A stretch of DNA of 64,000 nt from Theocolax elegans (lineage: Eukaryota; Arthropoda; Insecta; Hymenoptera; Cerocephalidae). The translations under genes were made by a program, and so were the position numbers. Under the pieces are notes generated by a model. The model was given only the letters and a program-made list of their open reading frames with translations. It was not told the DNA's origin and made no database searches. The stretch lies in NCBI GenBank assembly GCA_026168455.1, contig CM047429.1:10394643-10458642 (forward strand), given 5' to 3'. Below, piece after piece: positions 57,303 to 64,000 of this stretch (position 1 is its first letter; every line of letters starts with the position of its first letter).

Positions 57303-57741
57303 TCCCCTATAAGCTGCTAAAAATACAAATATTATTATACAAATGTAAAAAATTAATTTTTAAACATTTATAATGCTGAATTTTTAGTTTTACATCCCTT
57401 ACAAGAATTATAATACTAATCTGTAGGATTACTATAAATATATAAACATCATTATTACAATAACTGAATATACGTATTAAATACAAAAGATATATAAATA
57501 AATCGGATATATAATTATAATGAATAATATGATAACATGACAGTGACAAGTTTGTGAAATCTAAACAATGTATTGCTGAATAATAATAATAATAATGTTG
57601 ATACTTTTATAGTAATCCTTCAGATTAGTATTATAATTCTTGTAAGGGATGTAAAACTAAAAATCCAGCATTATAAATGTTTAAAAAATAATTTTTTATA
57701 GTTTTATAATAATATTTGTATTTTTAGCAGCTTACAGGGGA

Positions 57742-57966
57742 TTAGATGGATACTGAAATAAGTGGAGATACTTTTCTACCATTCCAAGGTAAGTGCATAA
57801 ATTTTTTTGCAATGATCATGCTACTAGATTCATCGTTATATGGCAACAAATATACATTTCTATTAATATTTCGGGCACTTTTCCCGGATATTTTGACCAT
57901 AAGTGATCTTAATGATTTAGACCCATTCTGGAAATTTTTAGGCAGTTTCTGACTGTAAAAAGACAT
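57742..57966 (-). CDS. Small ORF in foldback D, inner frame, right arm (unknown)
   Basis: Mirror of 57078-57302, 74 codons, same length and start. See that entry for the uncertainty. Confidence 0.3.
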   Translation of the reverse strand: MSFYSQKLPKNFQNGSKSLRSLMVKISGKSARNINRNVYLLPYNDESSSMIIAKKFMHLPWNGRKVSPLISVSI

Positions 57967-58033
57967 CTTTTAGACAGTATTAGGTTACCAGAGTCCGGAG
58001 CAGAATTGCTGATTTTCACTATTTAAGGTTTAA

Positions 58034-58234
58034 ATGGCTTACAAGAGTGTAACAACATACATTTATGTCTTTAAAAGTATTTTTAATGAAAAGTTCGGAA
58101 AATTTTACAAAAAAAGTCATACTTATGTTTTTAGTGAAAAATGCATTCCCTGGGAGCTAAAAATTCATGAAAATGGGCATATAATGCAAAAAAGTGCTAA
58201 AATGTCAACTTTGACTCTCTGTAATTTAAAATAA
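58034..58234 (+). CDS. Small ORF in foldback D, outer frame, right arm (unknown)
   Basis: Mirror of 56810-57010, 66 codons, same start and end. Function unknown. Confidence 0.3.
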   Translation: MAYKSVTTYIYVFKSIFNEKFGKFYKKSHTYVFSEKCIPWELKIHENGHIMQKSAKMSTLTLCNLK

Positions 58235-58345
58235 TGGCCCAGAAAAAATCTGAAAAAATTCAGGAGAACTACTGGATACGTCTAAAACATATTCCCACAG
58301 TTATAGCAATATTTATTTTTTTCATCTTCGATGTCACAGAGCCAC

Positions 58346-58394
<49 letters not shown>

Positions 58395-58396
<2 letters not shown>

Positions 58397-61300
58397 TGAA
58401 TGTACACATTGATGTGAAATATTTTCTCAACGATGTATCAGTCTTATTTGTTATTCACGAAAAAAATATATTGAAGAGCAGTAACAACGCGTTAAAAATA
58501 AATACTGTTCTTTCCTGTAAATTTAAAAAACATGTGCTCTAAGAGAATAATCAGGAAGAATCTATGGATACTAAGTATTTTACTACGCCAAACGTAGAAA
58601 TTTTTACATCTACTTTGCGAAAGCAGTGGTTTATACAGAATATTCAAATTCCTATATTAAATAATATTGAATAGTTACAAGAGCAAGATTCTGGTCACTG
58701 GATTCGATTGTTAATATTCAGATTAACATGAATAAATTTAATGTAATAAGTAGTGGAAGTTATTACGCACCACTGCCAAAATTTGTACAGAATAAACGAG
58801 CTTGTATTAATTTACAAAATAATGATAATGAATGCTTTAAATGAGCAATATTGTAAACATTACCAGCGTGACCAGTTGGTGATTTTCTTTCCTCTTCTCT
58901 CTAACGTATTTTGATGTTTATTATCCAAGAGCAACGAAGAGAAAAAATCGCCATCTGGCAACCCTGAACATTACACCCAGTTCCATACGATAATCATCCT
59001 TATAGTATAACTCATTACTTACCCTATGCAAATGAGTTGGATATGAGTGGAATAGAGTTTCCAGTATCAGTAAAACAAATATCTAAATTTGAGAAACAAA
59101 ATACTAATAAATCAGTGAATCTATTCACTTTAGAGCATAAAAATATATACCATGTAAACCTTTTTTTAATTTAACAAAAAAATCGAGATTTGGATAGTGA
59201 TGATGATGTTATTATGGATAGGACTCAATATTATTATGTGTAGATAAAGGTTTGTCTAGATTAGTTGTATGTTCCTTATCACGTAAAAAAAGTTTTTTAT
59301 TTGTGATCTATGTCTACATTTTTTTATTCTGAAACGAATCTTGCAACTCATGAGCAACATTGTAAGTAAATAAATTATTTTCAAGTACGTCTTTTCAAAT
59401 CTTAAAGGGATTTCATAGAATTTAAAAATTTTAATTTTAAAGAAAAAGCACCTTTTATTATTTATGCAGACTGACACACTTCACTTCACTAGCACGACAT
59501 GTTTAGCATTGACTTTTATTTAACATGTACAACGATTCTACATCGACCTATAAATATTACAGAGGTCAAAATCCAGCTCGTTGGTTTGCAGAACAATTAA
59601 AATGTTTAGATGATAACGTTGAGTATTTGTGCCAACAGCCTCAACCTATGAAAACGCTTACGTTTGAACAGAAAATTCATTTTGAGATAGCTAGTATTTG
59701 CCACATTTGTGAAAAATCTATAATTCAAAGTGTCACGATTACTCTTATTTATCAGGCCAATATAGAGGTAGAGCACATGATGAATGTAACCTAAATTATC
59801 AAGATTCTCCAATCATACTAGTTGTTTTCCATAACCTTAGTGGTTACGGTGCACATTTTATTATTTCTAACATATGCAATAATTTTCCTGGACACATAGA
59901 TCTCCTTCCTATGACGAAAGAGTGGTACATTTCTTTAAAAAGACATGTGAAAAACAGTAGTATTAAATTTCGATTTATCGATTCGTTCCGCTTTATGGCA
60001 TCGTCAACTCGATAAATTAGCTTCCTATTTGACTGATTATAAAATTGTATGTTCTGTATTTAATGATATCGATGATGAGAAAATTGCAATTTTGACGAAG
60101 AAAGGAGTATTTCTTTATGAATATCTTGAATGTTGGGGAGGTTAAGTGAAGAAAGATTACCCGATAAGAGCAAGTTTTATAGTTCTCTCAATGATTTCAC
60201 TGTATCTGATGAAAATTATGAGCTCGCGCAACGCGTATGGAAAGCTTTTAATATTATAAATATCGTTGAATATTCGGATCTTTATATGAAAATTGATATA
60301 CTATTACTAGCTGAAGTATTTAAAAATTTTCGCGAGCAATGGCTAATAGCCTATGACTTGGATCCTGCACATTATTATACAACACCTGGATTTTCATGGG
60401 ATGCTATGTTAAAATACGCAGGAGTAAAGTTACGACTTTTAACGGATATTGACTTGTTTCTCTTTATTGAAAGGAGTATCAGAAGTGGTTTAAGTCTATA
60501 AGCTAATATTGTATATATAAAAGAAAATTATAATAAAAATGTACAAAATGTTTAATTAATGTATTTGGATGCGATTAATTTATATGGATGGGTTATGACA
60601 TAACCTATTCAACTTGATTAGTTCGAATGGTTTCAGAATTTTGAAAATATTAATTTTTTAAGTATAGAATATCCTACCGAGATTCATGACAAACATAATG
60701 ACTTACCTTTCTGTCCTATGCATGCCAAACCTCCTGGATCAAAGCATGAAAAGTTTTTAGCTACATTGATGCATAAAAAAAATTATGTGATTCATTATCG
60801 TGAACTAAAACAAACAATTTCACATGGAATGACGCTCACAAAAATTGTGCATGGCTCAAACCATATATAGAATTGAATAGTAACATGAGAGCTACTGCCG
60901 AAAACAAATTTGAAAAATATCTTTTCAAATTGACGAAAAATGCAGTATACGGAAAGACTATGGAAAATGTACACAAACACGTTGATGTGAAACTAAGGAC
61001 TCGATGGAGTGGACGCTATGGGGTTGAAGCACTTATTTCCAAATCAATCTTCCATAGTAGTGCTATATTTAATGAAAACTTGGTAGCTATTCAACTCAAA
61101 AGAACGTGTGTCTTTATGAAATAACCAATCTATATTGGTCTTTCTGTAATCGACATATTCAAAACTCTTATATACAGTTTTTATTATGATTACATATTGC
61201 GCATCTACAAAAAAATTATAAACTGCTTTATACTGATACTGACAGCTTAATTTATAAAGTTATTTGTGATAACTTTTATGAAGATATGAAATCAAATATT

Positions 61301-61720
61301 ACATATTTCGATACTTCGGATTATGCAGTTGATAATGTTTTCAAAATTCCTCTTGTAAATAGAAAAGTTGTTGGACTTATGAAGGATAAATGCAATATTT
61401 TAACTGAATTTATAGGATTAAGGTGCAAAATGTACTGCACTACTGAAAATGGTAAAGATTTTATGAAAAAATTAAAGACATTAAGAATTATGTTATTAAA
61501 AAATCAATCAATTTTGATGACTACCTAGATTGTTTGCATAATTTAAAGGTGATAAAATAAGACAATGCACTATTCGATCTAAATTACATAAAATGGAAAC
61601 TGTTCAGGAGAAAAAGGTTGCACTGAATCCCTATGCCGATAAAGGGTATTTGATTGCAAATAGTGCAGAAACATTGGCTTGGGGTCATTATAAAATTAGG
61701 TATGGGTTATAATACATATA
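58395..61720 (+). pseudogene. Maverick/Polinton DNA polymerase B, fragmented
   Basis: Segments in several frames follow the order of protein-primed family B polymerases of Mavericks. N-terminal: SCKFKKHV, LRKQWFIQNIQIPIL, QEQDSGHWI, PLPKFVQNKRACINLQNND, YANELDMSGIEFPV. Zinc-type ICHICEKS (59695-59720). Exonuclease: VVFHNLSGYGAHFII, where Gly replaces the expected Asp. Then KFRFIDSFRFM and DLYMKIDILLLAEVFKNFR (60285-60340), TPGFSWDAML, KNAVYGKTMEN (60937) and the polymerase motif YTDTDSLIYK (61230-61259). The end, LNPYADKGYLIANSAETL, is near 61640. There are many stops and frameshifts, and the start is cut by the TA run after foldback D. It would have replicated the element DNA. Confidence 0.88.
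58864..58966. mobile_element. 103-bp hAT-like MITE in the polymerase gene
   Basis: Flanked by the exact 8-bp duplication AACATTAC (58856-58863, 58967-58974). The ends CAGCGTGACCAG and (inverted) CAGGGTTGCCAG are imperfect terminal repeats extending through a GGCGATTTT-like block. An 8-bp duplication with CAG termini fits the hAT superfamily. Removing it restores continuity of the polymerase sequence. Confidence 0.85.
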
Positions 61721-61775
61721 TTTATATACAAAATTTTATTATTAAACATTAAATATATTAATTATTAGTTTGCAG

Positions 61776-61919
61776 ATTGATGGAGACCGAATAGAAAACG
61801 TATGCGTTTCAAACTGCTCGACGTGGAGTGTGGGAGCAAGTAGCTCGCGATCGTGAAGAATTTAAACTAAGAATTAACAATTGTGAAAAAATTATTTCAG
61901 CGATGCTTGTAAAAAAATA
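61776..61919 (+). pseudogene. Short ORF between polymerase and integrase (unknown)
   Basis: The frame reads LMETE, one stop, then ARRGVWEQVARDREEFKLRIN and ends MLVKK at a TAG (61918). It is charged and probably helical. It may be a small Maverick gene or the remains of one; I do not recognise it. Confidence 0.35.
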
Positions 61920-61988
61920 GAGGTATAATTAAATAAAAAAGTTTATAAAATATTTTATAGTCTTATTTATTTTAATAATAAAATACAT

Positions 61989-62893
61989 TTACAAATCATT
62001 TTGGTTAATCCAACTACTGTATCATCAAATCCTAACCATTTTACATAAATATTATTTCCTTTTTTCTTTAAAACTTTTTCAATTAAATATATGTCTGGGT
62101 CTTTAAAAGCTCTTCATCGTAAAATCCTCCAGCGATAGGTTGTTCTTGATAATCCTTTAGAATATACGTATATGGAACTGAGTTTTTTACTTGACTAATT
62201 GTAAATATTTCCGTTGACCAATTTGGAGTATATCTCTTTTCAAAATCGTGTTTATTCTACTAATTCGTACTTTATCTCCAACCTTAAATTTTGCACGTTT
62301 CGCTAAAGATCTTTGAGGTTTTGTATCTTTCAATTTATCGAATATACAGTCAACTTTTGAATGGGTAACATCTTTGGGCTTCATACCGATTGTTCTATGT
62401 ACTGTATTGTTATATTTTAAAATTAACTCTGGCAAAATATGAATCCATTTATAGTTTCCGTGAAGAGTAAAATGTTTCCACATTTTATTTTTAAGTGTAC
62501 GATTAAATCGTACGCAAATTGATGCTTTAAGATTGCTGTACGTAGAATCCAAATTTATGTTATATTTTTGCATAATGCTCTGAAAATCTTTATTATAAAA
62601 CTCCATTCCCCGATCTGTGTGGAGATGCTTTGGAATTTTACCTTTTTTAAGTATCGATTTCATATCATCAGCAACATTTTTTCCATTCTTTTATTGAACA
62701 GCAACTGTCTATGCATGCTTGGACAATACATCAATCACAGTTAATATATACTTATAATCACTGTTTTCACGAGCATAAGGTATCATTTCAACAAGATCAG
62801 CCTGCCAAGTTTCGTCCAAGTCGCGTATTTCAAATTTACGACTTTGGTAATTCCGTCTAACTGGATTGTGAAATTCTTCAACTAGCCTATGTT
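61989..62893 (-). pseudogene. Maverick/Polinton integrase with chromodomain-like tail
   Basis: Minus-strand reading: EEFHNPVRRNYQSRKF, DLDETWQADLVEM (first Asp), YKYILTVIDVLSKHA with a stop following, then frame 62187-62663 with LHTDRGMEFYNKDF (second Asp). NLKASICVRFNRTLK follows, where the family has Glu before RFNRT and this copy has Val. Next come KFKVGDKVRISR (SH3-like) and, after a shift, YLIEKVLKKKGNNIYVKWLGF ending WINQNDL at a TAA (61989-61991), a chromodomain pattern. The sequence resembles insect proteins annotated as F54H12.3-like. It is convergent with the polymerase, as is common in Mavericks. Frame 62915-63121 just upstream (Lys-rich) may be its decayed N-terminus. Confidence 0.88.
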
Positions 62894-63129
62894 TTTCTGT
62901 TGACTAATTTTTTATTACATTTTTTTATAACTTTTTTGAACTGGAAATTTATTTGTATTGGTAGAATATTTTTGTATGTATTCTTTATGCTGAGAAGTAA
63001 AGCTTTTGGTTTTCTTCTTCTCATCTTCCAATAAAGATTTATAGTTATTACTTTGATTTGGTCCCATATTGCTACAACTTATATTGCGTTGAGTTTTGAA
63101 TCTTATGCAAGTCCGCTTCAAATTTCATT

Positions 63130-63988
63130 AATTATCTATTAATATCTTCAAATTTTGTAACTCAGCTTTCAATTCGGATATAGTACTTCGTACACTCTGA
63201 ATTTCGTTTTGTACAATCTTTTGTAATGTGACTAGATTGACTGCGTCGTTTAATGAAGCAAGTGCAGCTACGTTACACAATCTTTTATTTCCTATATCTG
63301 TCCATCGGACGTAACTCTCTATCCAACACCAAGAGGTCCCTGCTGATTATCAAGTTTTTTAAGGTGACGTCCGAACACATCAACACTCATTTTTAAACTA
63401 AGCTCAATTCTAATTGTATTGTTTAATATGTAATATTGCGTTTCATTAATATGACTTCCAGCTGATGTTTCAGCAATGAGCAATTTCAAACGATCTACTG
63501 GTTCGTTTGGATCATCCGAATATACATAATCAGTATGAGCATGTTTATGAGCAATTTTGTATGGTGGGGGTAAACATAAGCCAGATCCTTCTTTAGATGG
63601 TCGACTACTAGATATAATCACTTTCGAAACATATTGATGGAATTGCTTAGTGTTTTGTTCACGTACTGATTCATATGCTTTGTGAAATTTTTTATGAGCA
63701 TTAGTGTTATTAAGTATTTCAGCATAATTGTCCAAATCACTTTTTATAATCAGACGAGTTTCTGATCAAAAAAGTATCTTGATCAAAATCTATTGGACTG
63801 TCGCCTATTATAAATGAATCTTTCAGTTTCCTCATACCATGGGTTGTATCCAATTTTCTGGTTTCACCTCGTTTTATCATTGTAAGGTACTTGTTTACAA
63901 TATCTTTTTGTGGTGTAATATCATCAATGTCAGAAATGCTCTCCATTGAAACGAATGAAGCATCTTGACTATCCGAGTCATTCAACAC
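63130..63988 (-). pseudogene. Unidentified Maverick-associated ORF, coiled-coil C-terminus
   Basis: Three consecutive parts: 63737-63988 (acidic start, KYLTMIKRGETRKLDTTHG, IIGDSPIDFDQD); after one stop, 63319-63735 (YAEILNNTNAHKKFHKAYES, PPPYKIAHKHAH); and after a shift, a tail to a TAA near 63130 (WIESYVRWTDIGNKRLCNV, then LVTLQKIVQNEIQSVRSTIS, a likely coiled coil). The reading seems to continue past the window end. The position upstream of the integrase, in the same orientation, suggests a Maverick gene. I recall similar DTTYG...IGDSPI sequences next to Maverick integrases but cannot give a function. Confidence 0.5.
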
Positions 63989-64000
63989 CTCATCCTTCTC

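Larger units (their letters stand above)
56696..58347. mobile_element. Foldback element D, 1.65-kb palindrome (distinct family)
   Basis: It runs from GGGAGGTTCTCTGTGACATC to the inverted CGATGTCACAGAGCCACCC, flanked by TA runs. Arms of about 745 bp (56696-57440 and 57598-58347) match closely; the centre is about 160 bp. The sequence is unrelated to foldbacks A-C. Each arm contains the same two open frames (separate entries). It abuts the truncated start of the Maverick polymerase. Confidence 0.9.

Overview
The window looks like a repeat-dominated block of an insect nuclear genome, possibly hymenopteran (ant-like). The kingdom call is firm; the order is only an impression. The evidence is the AT-rich background, the mix of Gypsy, Copia and R1-group retrotransposons, a Maverick/Polinton relic, a tRNA-derived SINE, TA- and TTAA-targeted MITEs and several satellite arrays. 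I found no gene that looks like a host gene. Almost every open frame belongs to a transposable element, and nearly all are broken.

Layout: 1-1855 holds two tandem-repeat families with units of about 95 and 249 bp. 1856-9448 is a complete but decayed minus-strand Gypsy element (Gypsy-1) with TATG target duplications; its 5' LTR carries a SINE with a 15-bp duplication. 9451-17229 is a pair of about 0.8-kb inverted repeats enclosing a minus-strand Copia element (10769-15413). 17700-22547 is a 59-bp minisatellite interrupted by a putative solo LTR (19104-20140) that itself contains a 34-bp tandem repeat. 24019-36432 is a second Gypsy (Gypsy-2, plus strand). Its integrase is split by a 6.2-kb R1-group non-LTR element (27994-34176) with an uninterrupted 1168-residue endonuclease/reverse transcriptase frame, the only clearly intact gene here.

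36663-36895 is a TTAA-flanked piggyBac-like MITE. 37119-46651 is a large inverted-repeat structure. Its left arm contains a 1-kb palindromic (foldback) element, its right arm a solo LTR, and its middle a decayed R1-type element (R1-a). Each arm supplies the empty site for the insertion in the other. A half copy of the foldback (46679-47208) is fused to a second R1-type relic (R1-b, to about 50500). Then come a TA-flanked element with terminal repeats (50736-51396), a full foldback copy (51406-52391), a 4.2-kb terminal-repeat element carrying a satellite with higher-order structure (52415-56662), and a different 1.65-kb palindrome (56696-58347). From 58395 to the window end are pieces of a Maverick/Polinton: a protein-primed DNA polymerase B interrupted by a 103-bp hAT-like MITE, a convergent integrase with a chromodomain-like tail, and an unidentified coiled-coil frame.

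The 'genes' therefore do not form a pathway. They are the replication machinery of independent mobile elements nested in one another, and target-site duplications and empty sites let their insertion order be read. All calls were made by eye, with no database search.
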